A DNA stretch of 36,159 bases from Acinetobacter bereziniae (lineage in GTDB: Bacteria; Pseudomonadota; Gammaproteobacteria; Pseudomonadales; Moraxellaceae): the NCBI GenBank assembly GCA_009912575.1, contig WNDP01000030.1, forward strand, positions 1 through 36,159. The letters run 5' to 3'. How positions within the stretch are numbered: position 1 is the first letter of the stretch; each line of letters starts with the position of its first letter. Of the stretch, positions 1 to 8,430 are shown piece after piece. A program made the position numbers and the translations under genes. Below the pieces are notes generated by a model. The model did no database searches. It was not told the DNA's origin and worked only from the letters and a program-made list of their open reading frames with translations.

Positions 1-226
1 ATCAATTTTCTGACAAATTCTCTCAAATAAACTTCGAGTAATTTAAACCAATCAATCAATGATAATATTTCGATCAATCAATCAGTAAAAATCCACACAA
101 GTTGTTCTTCATATTCTCTTAATGATCAATTTATCACCTCGTCAGTGATAAATAAGACGCAATAAACATTCAACAACTTAACCCTCTAAGCTAAGTTCGT
201 TTGCTGTATCGCGTCGGGATGAGCTC
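1..226 (-). other. Probable 16S rRNA operon leader, 16S gene off the left edge
   Basis: No open frame is credible here. Read on the minus strand, the stretch follows a strong promoter and runs leftward out of the window. It contains a 7-bp hairpin (131-137 pairing with 145-151) and AT-rich repeated TTGATTGATT-type stretches. The minus-strand text near the edge resembles, from memory, the transcribed spacer just before 16S rRNA in Acinetobacter. The mature rRNA is not inside the window, so this is an inference from the promoter and leader resemblance. A leader of another stable RNA is the main alternative. Confidence 0.55.
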
Positions 227-254
227 ATTATAGGGCAATTTCTTACACACGCAA
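227..254 (-). promoter_or_regulatory. Strong sigma-70 promoter firing leftward
   Basis: On the minus strand there is a -35 box TTGCGT (249-254), a 16-bp spacer and a perfect -10 box TATAAT (227-232), followed by a GC-containing discriminator. A perfect -10 box with a short spacer is typical of stable RNA promoters, which supports reading the downstream stretch as an rRNA leader. No protein gene follows it within the window. Confidence 0.65.
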
Positions 255-346
255 ATGCTTTTAACTGATTGTTTTATTGAGTGTTGTATTTTTATGCGCT
301 GTTTTGGTTCATTTTTAGACTTATTATGGCGTAAGCTTTTAATATT

Positions 347-379
347 AAAGCAGAAATATGACCAAAATATTTCTGCTTT
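347..379 (-). terminator. Hairpin terminator downstream of the cyclophilin gene
   Basis: A perfect 13-bp stem (347-359 with 367-379) has a 7-nt loop and lies 10 bases past the cyclophilin stop codon. The T-run is better on the plus strand (ATTTTTTAA) than on the minus strand, so the hairpin may work in both directions and insulate the leftward RNA promoter from the gene. Confidence 0.6.
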
Positions 380-388
380 ATTTTTTAA

Positions 389-955
389 CTATTTTTTGAC
401 ATTGGCTTTTATCGTTTGAATACTGATGATTTTTACAGCTTGTTTGGGTACATCTTGGTATATTCCGACTGTTGCTGTTGGGGTTTGCACTATTTTATCT
501 ACGATATCGAGTCCTTGAGTGACTTTACCAAACACGGCGTAACCTGGGTTACCCGCAGACTTATTTAAAAAGTCGTTATTTGCAACGTTAATAAAGAATT
601 GACTGGTTGCAGAATTTGGTGCATTGGTTCTCGCCATTGCTAAAGTGCCACGAAGGTTCTTTAAACCATTACTCGATTCGTTTTGAATTGGTGGCTGGGT
701 TACTTTCTCTTTCATATTGCTATCGAAACCACCGCCTTGGATCATAAAGCCAGGAATAACGCGATGGAAAATGGTGCCATTATAAAATTGACTATTTACA
801 TAGCTCTTAAAATTCTTGACGGAAATTGGGGCTTGATCATCATAGAGTTCAATATTGATGTTGCCTAAGTTGGTTTTGATTTGCATATCTGTATTGGCAA
901 ATACAGGTTGCATGAGAATACCCAAAGCAACACCCATACCGATTTTCTTAATCAT
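389..955 (-). CDS. ppiA: Periplasmic peptidyl-prolyl cis-trans isomerase (cyclophilin)
   Basis: This is a 188-residue cyclophilin that catalyses proline cis-trans isomerisation during protein folding. Residues 1-20 form a Sec signal peptide ending PVFA before NTDMQ, so the mature enzyme should be periplasmic. The cyclophilin core is recognisable from FHRVIPGFMIQGG, with the catalytic-type arginine in FHRVI, then AMART, SQFFINVANN and YAVFGKV. Length matches small bacterial cyclophilins. The ATG start at 955 is preceded by AAGGAA at good spacing. It is transcribed alone toward the leftward RNA promoter and ends in a hairpin. The family assignment is secure. The symbol ppiA is chosen because of the signal peptide; the cytoplasmic PpiB form lacks one. 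Confidence 0.9.
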   Translation of the reverse strand: MIKKIGMGVALGILMQPVFANTDMQIKTNLGNINIELYDDQAPISVKNFKSYVNSQFYNGTIFHRVIPGFMIQGGGFDSNMKEKVTQPPIQNESSNGLKNLRGTLAMARTNAPNSATSQFFINVANNDFLNKSAGNPGYAVFGKVTQGLDIVDKIVQTPTATVGIYQDVPKQAVKIISIQTIKANVKK

Positions 956-1189
956 TGTCTTTTTTCCTTAAATTGATTTGATAAGTTTGCGCTTATATTA
1001 GTGTGCTTTTATATGATTGAAAAATGACATTTCACCACCTTTACCAATACCCTACATTTATCTGTAGAGTAAAAGCTGAAGTTCGGATTATTTAAATGCT
1101 TTCAGCATCTTTATATTCAATATGTTTATATATTGTCAGCTTAGCTATTTATGTATTTTTGTTTTTACTCATCTTGCTTATTTTTTAAA

Positions 1190-1225
1190 CAACAACTATT
1201 GTTTCACGTGAAACAATAGTTGTTG
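1190..1225. repeat. parS: 36-bp perfect palindrome containing a consensus parS site
   Basis: Positions 1190-1225 read identically on both strands. The central 16 bases (1200-1215), TGTTTCACGTGAAACA, match the widely conserved bacterial parS consensus, the binding site for the ParB chromosome-partition protein. The ten extra bases on each side extend the symmetry beyond what ParB needs. The element also lies 21 bases past the stop of the leftward esterase gene and could double as its terminator stem, although no clean T-run follows. No parA or parB gene is in this window. Confidence 0.8.
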
Positions 1226-1246
1226 CTACTCAATATACAATCAGCT

Positions 1247-2314
1247 TTATTGTTTATCCCAAAACTTCCTAAACTCTTTACTCAGTTCAATAACGTATTT
1301 TTTAGCTTTACGTGATACTGGTGTTAAGTTAATAAAGCCATGAGTCTGATCCTCATAATCATGGTAATGAACTTTGACACCATTTTGTCTGAGTTTATAG
1401 GCGTAAATTTTACCTTCATCATGTAATACATCATGTCCAGCAGTGACCACAAAAGCTGGCGCAAGTTTTTTGAGCGAACCATTGGTTGGTGAAATAATTG
1501 GATCATCCAATGCAACATTAAAACGTGTGACATAATAGTCCGTCACATGATCAATATCGGAGCCAGTTAAAACCAAGCCATCTTTATATGCAAAGAAAGA
1601 TGGATGTCGACTCTTAAAATCAACTGCGGGATAAATTAAAAATTGGGCATGTGGCGCATATACTGAATTCACAGTACGTTGTGACACAACTGCACTGATA
1701 TTGCCACCTGCACTATCTCCTGCAACTGCAATACGATTTTTTAGAATTTTAAATTGGCGTCGATTTTGATACACCCAAGCCAATGCATCTTCACATGACT
1801 GGATTAGTTCACGAGGCCCAACCTCTGGTGCAAGTGGATATTCAATACTTAAAACTTGAACTTTAGCATGTGCTGCAATTAATCGACACACTTCATCATG
1901 AGTATCAACACTCCCCACAACAAAACCTCCACCATGATAAAAAACAATCATCGGTAATTTCTTATTGGGTGCGGGATGATAATGACGTGCATAAACACTG
2001 CCACTTTGTAATGGTAATCGAATATCTTCAACAAATTGAACATGGGTAGGTTTATGAATAATCGATTGCATTTGTGATTCAAATTGCTTTCTAGAACGCT
2101 CTACATTTGCACCAATAAATCCGACTTTACCCTGTTTAAGTTGAGCAGCCATCAAACACTTGGTAAAGCTGTCCAATTGAGGAAATTGATAAGGATAACC
2201 CAATAACTTGGTTAAAGACTCTTGTGCAAATGTCGGTAAACGATCTACAGCACGGCCCGCTGAACCTTGCCTCTTTTCGACTAAATCATGGATATTACGT
2301 TGAAAAGCTACCAT
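1247..2314 (-). CDS. Alpha/beta hydrolase, hormone-sensitive-lipase type esterase
   Basis: This 355-residue hydrolase most likely cleaves carboxyl esters of small or medium acyl chains. It carries the oxyanion-hole motif HGGG near residues 126-129 and the nucleophile elbow GDSAGG near 199-204, both hallmarks of the hormone-sensitive lipase group. The Asp and His of the triad are likely in GHDVLHDEG and QTHGF near the C-terminus. No signal peptide is evident, so it is probably cytoplasmic. The start ATG at 2314 follows GGAAG. It is a single-gene unit with divergent spacing to the downstream-positioned lipoprotein candidate. The natural substrate cannot be told from the sequence. Confidence 0.85.
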   Translation of the reverse strand: MVAFQRNIHDLVEKRQGSAGRAVDRLPTFAQESLTKLLGYPYQFPQLDSFTKCLMAAQLKQGKVGFIGANVERSRKQFESQMQSIIHKPTHVQFVEDIRLPLQSGSVYARHYHPAPNKKLPMIVFYHGGGFVVGSVDTHDEVCRLIAAHAKVQVLSIEYPLAPEVGPRELIQSCEDALAWVYQNRRQFKILKNRIAVAGDSAGGNISAVVSQRTVNSVYAPHAQFLIYPAVDFKSRHPSFFAYKDGLVLTGSDIDHVTDYYVTRFNVALDDPIISPTNGSLKKLAPAFVVTAGHDVLHDEGKIYAYKLRQNGVKVHYHDYEDQTHGFINLTPVSRKAKKYVIELSKEFRKFWDKQ

Positions 2315-2516
2315 TATGTTTCTTCCTTAAATGTCCAAATTCTTCATATTTTCTACATGATCAGGAATTGACTGACTATAATCTTATACAAGTCTCGTCA
2401 TCGATATACAAATATAAATTTTAAATACGCTAATCTGACTAAAATGACTTGTCATTGACTATTTTGCTATATCTCAGTTTTTTTTTGCTATTTTGATTGT
2501 TACACGGAGACAACTT

Positions 2517-2972
2517 ATGGCTATCAAAGCATTATTTGTTTCGCTCATAACATCTATTATTGCTGTGGGTTGCGTTGCATTTCCCGATGAAGGTTATGAC
2601 GCACGCGGTTATGGACAACCTATTTATCGTGATTATGGCTATGCTCCACGCTATGATTCAAGATATGACCGCAATAATGACCGTCAGCGTTGGGAACGTG
2701 AGCGTGCCTATCGTATACAGCAAATGCGGATTGAACAAGAACGGCGCCAAGCTCAGCATGATCGACAACGTTGGCAATATGAACAAGCAAAACGTGATCA
2801 AATGAGAAAACAGCATTGGGAACAACGTCGACAAGAGTGGAATAACAAATCTAATCATGATCGTCGCTGGGACAATAGAGCTGACCAAAAACAATGGCAA
2901 CAGCACGACCGCCAAAATCAACGTGATAAAAAACGAGATGATCGTCGAGGGCGTGACAACAATAAAGACTAA
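2517..2972 (+). CDS. Small R/D/Q/N-rich exported protein, possible lipoprotein
   Basis: I do not recognise a family. The protein has 151 residues from the ATG at 2517. That start is preferred over an upstream TTG because CGGAGA lies just before it and the hydrophobic segment then sits at the N-terminus. The segment ends SIIAVGC, an imperfect lipobox that could give a lipidated cysteine. After a Tyr/Gly/Asp-rich stretch the rest is highly charged and low in complexity, dominated by Arg, Gln, Asp, Trp and Asn with spaced QRWE and DRQRW blocks. This composition suggests an extended or helical surface protein. Function is unknown. Confidence 0.65.
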   Translation: MAIKALFVSLITSIIAVGCVAFPDEGYDARGYGQPIYRDYGYAPRYDSRYDRNNDRQRWERERAYRIQQMRIEQERRQAQHDRQRWQYEQAKRDQMRKQHWEQRRQEWNNKSNHDRRWDNRADQKQWQQHDRQNQRDKKRDDRRGRDNNKD

Positions 2973-3304
2973 GGGTTCAAACTACACCTCAATGCTATTG
3001 TCAATTTAGCAAATGCAATCAAGTTTTGAAAAACAAAAATCAAGGTTTTACAAGACATTTGCCAAATGATTAGGTTTATATTCTGATTTGAAATTTTGTC
3101 ATTTAAGTCATTGTGATTTCATTCATTTCACGCAATGATTTGGCTAATATCAAATGATAATTTCACTCAAATTATGACCATGGAAATGAATAATTTGAGT
3201 GGAATATTTGATTGTGTAATAAATCATATCCTGAATTAAATTCTTGATAAAAAGTCCAGTTTGGTTGGACATGAATAATATTGATCATGGAAAGGAAAAA
3301 AATA
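2973..3304. other. Intergenic region with an inverted repeat
   Basis: This 332-base gap has no credible gene. Its clearest structure is a perfect 12-bp inverted repeat (3164-3175 with 3190-3201, sequence CACTCAAATTAT and its complement) around a 14-nt loop, about 100 bases before the next start codon. It could be an operator or an mRNA leader hairpin. A smaller GTCCA/TGGAC pair lies near 3253-3270. The ribosome site AAAGGAAA precedes the start at 3305. Confidence 0.5.
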
Positions 3305-4309
3305 ATGAAATGGTCTAATGCCCTCATTGTTGCTACAGGTCTTTTGGCTGCTGCGTCTACTACTCAAGCAAAACAAGTCATGTGTGTGTTTGATTTGGTT
3401 GGTAAAAATGGCGACGTTTTTACATTAATGAAAGATTATCAACTTGCAGCGAAAAACTGGGGTGCAGATCTTGAACTAAAAGTAAATTCTAATGAAGCCG
3501 TCATTGCTGAAGATTTTAAAGCTGGTAAATGTAATGCTGTCAGTATTACGGGAATGCGTGGTCGTCAATTTAATAGTTTTACAGGCTCTTTAGATGCCAT
3601 AGGTGCGATTCCTGACCTTAATCTTGCGGTAAAAATCATGCAAGGACTTGCTAGTCCAAATTTTGCCAAATACATGACCAATGGAAAGTATGAAGTGGTC
3701 GGGGTAATTCCTGTTGGTGATGCTTTCCTCATGGTCAATGACCGTAACATCAATACCGTTGCCAAAGCAGCAGGGAAAAAAATTGCAGTTCTTGACTACG
3801 ACCAAGCGCAAAAGATTATGGTTCAACAAATTGGTGCTCAAGCTGTAAGTGCCGATGTAACCAATTTTGGGAGTAAGTTTAACAATGGGCAGGTCGATAT
3901 TATTGGTGCACCTGCCGCTGTATTTAAACCACTAGAGTTACATAAAGGTCTAGGCAGTAAAGGTGCGATTGTTAATTATCCACTTTTACAAGTGACTGGA
4001 AATATTATTATTCGCCCTGATAAATTCCCAGCCGGTTATGGTCAAAAATCTCGTGATTGGATTAAAACTCAACTTCCTCGTGCCAACAGTATTATTGGTA
4101 AGATGAAAGCAGATATTCCTGCTAAATACTGGATGCAAGTTCCTGAAGGAGATAAGCCGGGTTATCAAAAGTTAATGCGTGAGTCACGTATCAGCTTAAC
4201 CAAGCAAGGTGTTTACAATAAGCAAATGATGAAAATCCTGTGGCAATTCCGTTGTAAAAATGACCCTAAAAACTTTGAGTGCGCACTACAAGATGAGAAC
4301 TATAAATAA
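3305..4309 (+). CDS. Secreted solute-binding-like protein, AdeT-type paralog 1
   Basis: This 334-residue protein has a Sec signal peptide (residues 1-22, ending STTQA before KQV). It belongs to the same family as the genes at 8431-9438 and 12849-13856. Shared blocks are CVFDL near the mature N-terminus, FKAGKC, KPLE-KGLG, a KFPAGYGQKSRDW block and a C-terminal cysteine pair. Four cysteines are conserved in all three, consistent with two disulfides in the periplasm. In Acinetobacter such proteins have been labelled AdeT or RND efflux, but there are no membrane segments beyond the signal peptide. A periplasmic binding protein is more plausible. No permease gene is adjacent. The ATG at 3305 is chosen over a TTG at 3281 because of the ribosome site and signal peptide. 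The ligand is unknown. Confidence 0.75.
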   Translation: MKWSNALIVATGLLAAASTTQAKQVMCVFDLVGKNGDVFTLMKDYQLAAKNWGADLELKVNSNEAVIAEDFKAGKCNAVSITGMRGRQFNSFTGSLDAIGAIPDLNLAVKIMQGLASPNFAKYMTNGKYEVVGVIPVGDAFLMVNDRNINTVAKAAGKKIAVLDYDQAQKIMVQQIGAQAVSADVTNFGSKFNNGQVDIIGAPAAVFKPLELHKGLGSKGAIVNYPLLQVTGNIIIRPDKFPAGYGQKSRDWIKTQLPRANSIIGKMKADIPAKYWMQVPEGDKPGYQKLMRESRISLTKQGVYNKQMMKILWQFRCKNDPKNFECALQDENYK

Positions 4310-4438
4310 TTCCAGATTAAATCCGATAAATTTAGTCTGAATTTACTTTAAAGTTCACTCACTGACCATATATTGAGTATGTTATACTGAATATATGATC
4401 TTTTTGTTTAAGCCATTTGAAATATGAGGAACAATATC

Positions 4439-4774
4439 ATGACCGCCCAAGCACTTGAGCTGACCGACAATGCTGCAAATAAAGTTCGCCAACTTCGTGA
4501 TAGCGAAGGTAATCAAGATTTGATGTTACGTGTCTATGTAACGGGTGGCGGCTGTTCTGGTTTTTCTTATGGATTTAATTTTGCTGAAAGCATGAACGAA
4601 GATGACGCAGAATTTATTAACGGCGATGTAAAAATGTTAGTCGACTCTCTAAGCTATCAATATCTTATTGGCTCTAAAGTTGATTATATTGAAGGTCTAG
4701 AAGGCTCACGCTTTATTGTTGAAAATCCAAATGCAACAACCACATGTGGCTGTGGTTCATCATTCTCCATTTAA
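4439..4774 (+). CDS. erpA: Iron-sulfur cluster insertion protein ErpA
   Basis: This is an A-type carrier of 111 residues that delivers Fe-S clusters to apo-enzymes in the cytoplasm. The three cluster-binding cysteines are visible: one in GGGCSGF and two in the C-terminal [10 protein letters not shown]. The block [13 protein letters not shown]-like and the ending FSI match ErpA rather than IscA or SufA. The start ATG at 4439 is preferred over an in-frame ATG at 4424 because GAGGA lies between them. It stands outside any isc or suf cluster and ends in its own terminator, as is usual for erpA. Confidence 0.93.
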   Translation: MTAQALELTDNAANKVRQLRDSEGNQDLMLRVYVTGGGCSGFSYGFNFAESMNEDDAEFINGDVKMLVDSLSYQYLIGSKVDYIEGLEGSRFIVENPNATTTCGCGSSFSI

Positions 4775-4799
4775 TTCAAAGTATATTTTGAATCAAATC

Positions 4800-4826
4800 A
4801 TGCCCTCTTCTTGTGAGGGCATTTTT
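4800..4826 (+). terminator. Intrinsic terminator after erpA
   Basis: An 8-bp stem, ATGCCCTC with GAGGGCAT (4800-4807 and 4815-4822), has a 7-nt loop and is followed by TTTT. It lies 26 bases past the erpA stop, between erpA and the convergent hydrolase gene. Confidence 0.85.
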
Positions 4827-4844
4827 ATGGTTAGAACATCAAGA

Positions 4845-5732
4845 TTAAATCGTTTCTAAAATATACTGACTCAACGCTTTGGCATTTTGGACGGGGATCC
4901 AATGTGTCGCATCCATAATAATTTCTTTATAGGGTGCTTTTACATAATGATGATTTAACGCTACGCTTTTAGAACCAATCGCTGAGTCATGTTTGCCCCA
5001 AATAAATAAAGTCGGCACACAAACTGGTTGGGTTAAATTTTTATTTGAACTAAATGGAAGTCCGCGATACCAATTTAATGCGGAACTTAGACGCTTTTCC
5101 ACCACCATGTCTTGTTGGAAATCTTCAAGTTGTTTTGCTGTCATACCAGAATTCTTTAACAGACCTAAGCCTAGTTGAGGGATCTTTTCAAACAATAGTT
5201 CTGGAATTTTCGGCAGTTGAAACAAACCAATATAATATGATTTTAATAATTGATTACTGCTTAACATCGCCCGTATAAATGCCGCTTTATGTGGAACAGA
5301 CACGGTAATGAGATGCTTAATTTTTTCAGGATACTTTTGCGCGACTTCCCAAGCCACCACAGCTCCCCAATCATGTCCAACCAAATACACAGGGTGTTGG
5401 ATGATGTCTAATAAAGCATTTACATCTTTGACCAATGCCGAGCTTCGATAGTCTCGACGATTTGCAGGTTGAGCACCCAGACTATAACCCCGTTGATTGA
5501 TCGCAAAAGTTCGATAGCCTTGTTGATTTAAAATTTCAGCAGTCTCTATCCAACTTTTATTGGTTTCAGGAAAACCATGTAATAAAACAAAAATCTGTCC
5601 ATCTAAAGGACCTGAATCGATCACATCAAAGGTTAAACCTTCTCTCTGAAAAGACTCAATACGTTGCTTTTCGATTGCTAAGCTCATGGGCATCTCAAAT
5701 TTTATTTTTACTGATCTTGAAAGTTTACTCAC
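4845..5732 (-). CDS. Alpha/beta hydrolase, epoxide-hydrolase-like
   Basis: This is a soluble alpha/beta hydrolase of up to 295 residues. HGFPE (residues 52-56) is the epoxide-hydrolase form of the oxyanion motif, and GHDWGA near 119-124 carries an Asp nucleophile instead of Ser, as in epoxide hydrolases and haloalkane dehalogenases. The acid residue is probably in GKHDSAIG and the catalytic His in ATHWIP near 277. The longest frame begins at a GTG with no clear ribosome site. ATG codons at 5693 and 5687 are at least as likely and would shorten it by 13 or 15 residues. It is convergent with erpA. The substrate cannot be assigned. Confidence 0.82.
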   Translation of the reverse strand: MSKLSRSVKIKFEMPMSLAIEKQRIESFQREGLTFDVIDSGPLDGQIFVLLHGFPETNKSWIETAEILNQQGYRTFAINQRGYSLGAQPANRRDYRSSALVKDVNALLDIIQHPVYLVGHDWGAVVAWEVAQKYPEKIKHLITVSVPHKAAFIRAMLSSNQLLKSYYIGLFQLPKIPELLFEKIPQLGLGLLKNSGMTAKQLEDFQQDMVVEKRLSSALNWYRGLPFSSNKNLTQPVCVPTLFIWGKHDSAIGSKSVALNHHYVKAPYKEIIMDATHWIPVQNAKALSQYILETI

Positions 5733-5896
5733 GTTTTTTTAACAGCAGTAAAGGACAATCTTCACGCTAAACAGGTCGATCATTGTTAGACAAAAAATTT
5801 GTTTTGTACCTGTACTGCTGAAAAATACTGTTAAATTTATAGGCAATTTTTTAAAAATATTGCCTTATACATTGATTTTATTTGATCTCAATATCA

Positions 5897-5928
5897 CATC
5901 AGCAAGGCGATGGCTGACCTTGCTGATG
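5897..5928 (-). terminator. Hairpin downstream of anmK
   Basis: A perfect 11-bp stem (5897-5907 with 5918-5928) around a 10-nt loop starts 8 bases past the anmK stop. No T-run follows on the minus strand, so it may stabilise the mRNA end or need Rho rather than act as a classic intrinsic terminator. Confidence 0.5.
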
Positions 5929-5935
5929 ATCGCCC

Positions 5936-7063
5936 TTAAACAACAGTAATCGTCCCCAAGATACGATAATCTTTTGCACCCGTTACTGTAGGTAAATTTC
6001 CACTCAACTGCTGGTTAAAACGCATTGCTAACCAAGCAAAAGCTGTTGCTTCCACCCAAGTTGGCGCTAAGCCCAAAACAGAGGTCGATTGCACAGACCA
6101 GTTATGCTTACGTAAACGCCAACGAAGTTGTTCTAACATATGGGAGTTATATGCACCACCTCCACAAACATAGACTTCACCTGTGTCTAAAGGTGAACGA
6201 TAGATGGCTTTTTTGATTGCACGGGTGGTCAGTTTCATTAATGTCGCTTGGACATTTTCAGGCGTATCTTCTAATTCATCATATTCTAAATCATTGCGCC
6301 AATCTGAAATTTGTTCATCTAACCACTCCAAATTAAAGTCTTCACGACCCGTACTTTTGGGTGGCTCTTTTGAAAAATATTCATGCGATTGTAAGCGATC
6401 TAACAGTGCACGAATCGGTTGACCGTAGGCTGACCAATTGCCATTTTCATCATAAGGCTGCCCTGTATAACGATGACACCATGCATCCATCAGGATATTG
6501 GCTGGCCCTGTATTAAACCCATAAACACCTTGTTCATTCCCCGCAGGCAACATACTGACATTGGCAATTCCACCCAAGTTGAGAATCACACGATGAATAG
6601 TCGCATGTTGGAACAAGGCCTGATGAAATGCTGGAACCAATGGTGCACCCTGACCACCTGCGGCCATATCTCGACGTCTAAAATCTGAAATTACAGGAAT
6701 CTGGGTAATTTCAGTTATGATATTCGGATCGCCGATTTGTAAGGTAAAGCCATGTTCTGGACGATGTCGAATCGTCTGTCCATGTGAGCCAATTGCTTTG
6801 ATCCGGCTTCTATCTAAGTTATTTTCTTGTATCAGTTGATTAATACCATTTCCAATCATGGTTGCAAGCGCCACATCTGCCTTACCCATTCGATCAATTT
6901 CATTGTCATTGGGTAAGGTTAATGCCATCAACTCATCCCTTAAACCAGGATCAAAAGCGACAGTAAGCGTGGCATGGACATGTAAAGGATCAAATGAAGC
7001 TGCAACAAAATCGACGCCATCCATGCTGGTTCCAGTCATTACGCCAATATAGATTGTTGTCAT
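5936..7063 (-). CDS. anmK: Anhydro-N-acetylmuramic acid kinase AnmK
   Basis: This 375-residue kinase recycles cell-wall muropeptide sugars. It opens the 1,6-anhydro ring of anhydro-N-acetylmuramic acid and phosphorylates it to MurNAc-6-phosphate in the cytoplasm. The N-terminal nucleotide-binding motif GVMTGTSMDGVD (about residues 7-18) is diagnostic. SHGQTIRH, an ILNLGGIANVS block and the CGGGAYN block near the C-terminus also fit the family. Length matches E. coli AnmK. It is divergent from tyrS, with 82 bases between the starts, an arrangement I recall from other Acinetobacter genomes. Confidence 0.93.
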   Translation of the reverse strand: MTTIYIGVMTGTSMDGVDFVAASFDPLHVHATLTVAFDPGLRDELMALTLPNDNEIDRMGKADVALATMIGNGINQLIQENNLDRSRIKAIGSHGQTIRHRPEHGFTLQIGDPNIITEITQIPVISDFRRRDMAAGGQGAPLVPAFHQALFQHATIHRVILNLGGIANVSMLPAGNEQGVYGFNTGPANILMDAWCHRYTGQPYDENGNWSAYGQPIRALLDRLQSHEYFSKEPPKSTGREDFNLEWLDEQISDWRNDLEYDELEDTPENVQATLMKLTTRAIKKAIYRSPLDTGEVYVCGGGAYNSHMLEQLRWRLRKHNWSVQSTSVLGLAPTWVEATAFAWLAMRFNQQLSGNLPTVTGAKDYRILGTITVV

Positions 7064-7145
7064 GAGTTATTCTTCGCCTGCATTATGCTGAAAAAATGTT
7101 AGTATATCGCACAAATCGTCTAACTGAAGTATTTGGGTTTTTGTA

Positions 7146-8360
7146 ATGTCAAATTTCCTGCCGGCTGAAGAACAACTTGCCCTCATTCGCCGAGGCACTC
7201 ATGAAATTATTTCTGAAGAAGATCTTCTGAAGAAACTGAAAGAAAATCGTCCTTTAAAAATTAAAGCAGGCTTTGATCCAACTGCACCAGATTTACATTT
7301 GGGTCATACGGTTTTAATTAATAAGTTAAAAGCATTTCAAGATCTTGGACATGATGTCACTTTCTTGATTGGTGACTATACTGCGATGATTGGCGATCCC
7401 ACAGGTAAAAGTGCAACTCGTCCACCACTTTCACGTGAACAAGTTTTAGAGAATGCAAAAACTTATCAAGAACAAGTGTTTAAAATTCTTGATCCAAATA
7501 AAACCAAAGTTCGTTTTAACTCTGAATGGTTTGCAACAAAAACTGCTGCAGATCTGATTCAATTGGCTTCACAACAGACCGTTGCACGTATGTTAGAGCG
7601 TGATGACTTTACAAAACGTTATAACAGTCATCAACCGATTGCCATTCATGAGTTCTTGTATCCACTGGTGCAAGGTTATGATTCGATCGCTCTTGAAGCT
7701 GATGTAGAGCTTGGTGGAACAGACCAAACCTTTAACCTCCTTATGGGACGTACTCTACAAGGGCGTTATGATCAAGAAGCTCAAGTATGTATCACTGTAC
7801 CTATTCTTGAAGGTTTAGATGGCGTCAACAAGATGTCTAAATCTTTAGGCAATTATATCGGGGTATTTGATGCACCTGGTGCAATGTACCAAAAAGTATT
7901 GTCTATGCCTGATAGCTTGATTGAACGCTATTTTGAATTACTCAGCTTTAAGTCTATGGACGACATTGAAGTTCTTTTAAAAGAAATGGCGGATGGCCGT
8001 AATCCTCAAGAAATCAAGAAAATTCTTGCGCTTGAATTGGTTGAACGTTTCCATGGTGCTGAAGCAGCTGAACACGCGCACAAAGGTGCAGGTAACTTAA
8101 TTACTGAAGGTGAATTACCTGAAGGTACACCTGAAGTGACCATTTCACGTGGAGAGTACAATGGAGAGGTTTCGATTGTTTCTATCTTGCGTGCTGCGGG
8201 TTTAACTAAAAATTCAGCACAATCTAAAGATGCTGTTTCACGTGGAGCAGTTAAAGTAGATTGGCAAGTTGTCGATGCTAGCTTTACAGTGAAAGAAAAT
8301 GTAACTTTAGTGATTCAAGCCAGTAAGAAAGCGATTGCAAAAGTGACTTTTACTGATTAA
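7146..8360 (+). CDS. tyrS: Tyrosyl-tRNA synthetase
   Basis: This 404-residue class I synthetase charges tRNA-Tyr. The HIGH-type motif appears as HLGH at residues 51-54 in the block [14 protein letters not shown], and the KMSKS loop is present as NKMSKSLGN near residue 230. The C-terminal third contains an S4-like RNA-binding segment with SRGAVKVDW. The short [15 protein letters not shown] form belongs to the TyrZ-like subgroup common in gamma-proteobacteria such as Acinetobacter and Pseudomonas. The ribosome site is weak. It ends in a strong hairpin terminator. Function is essential and the assignment is secure. Confidence 0.96.
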   Translation: MSNFLPAEEQLALIRRGTHEIISEEDLLKKLKENRPLKIKAGFDPTAPDLHLGHTVLINKLKAFQDLGHDVTFLIGDYTAMIGDPTGKSATRPPLSREQVLENAKTYQEQVFKILDPNKTKVRFNSEWFATKTAADLIQLASQQTVARMLERDDFTKRYNSHQPIAIHEFLYPLVQGYDSIALEADVELGGTDQTFNLLMGRTLQGRYDQEAQVCITVPILEGLDGVNKMSKSLGNYIGVFDAPGAMYQKVLSMPDSLIERYFELLSFKSMDDIEVLLKEMADGRNPQEIKKILALELVERFHGAEAAEHAHKGAGNLITEGELPEGTPEVTISRGEYNGEVSIVSILRAAGLTKNSAQSKDAVSRGAVKVDWQVVDASFTVKENVTLVIQASKKAIAKVTFTD

Positions 8361-8383
8361 TTATTTAAAAGTTTATGATATTA

Positions 8384-8413
8384 AAACAAGCCATCAACAT
8401 TGATGGCTTGTTT
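8384..8413 (+). terminator. Bidirectional terminator between tyrS and the convergent SBP gene
   Basis: A 14-bp inverted repeat (8384-8397 with 8400-8413), AAACAAGCCATCAA and its complement, lies 24 bases after the tyrS stop. It is flanked by A-rich DNA on the left and T-rich DNA on the right, so it can serve both tyrS and the convergent gene ending at 8431. Confidence 0.8.
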
Positions 8414-8430
8414 GTTGTTGCTCCCCCACA

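Noticed and set aside
8234-8249. TGTTTCACGTGGAGCA in tyrS as a parS site
   Set aside because: The right half differs at two symmetric positions and the bases are explained by the TyrS codons, so I left it out of the parS set.
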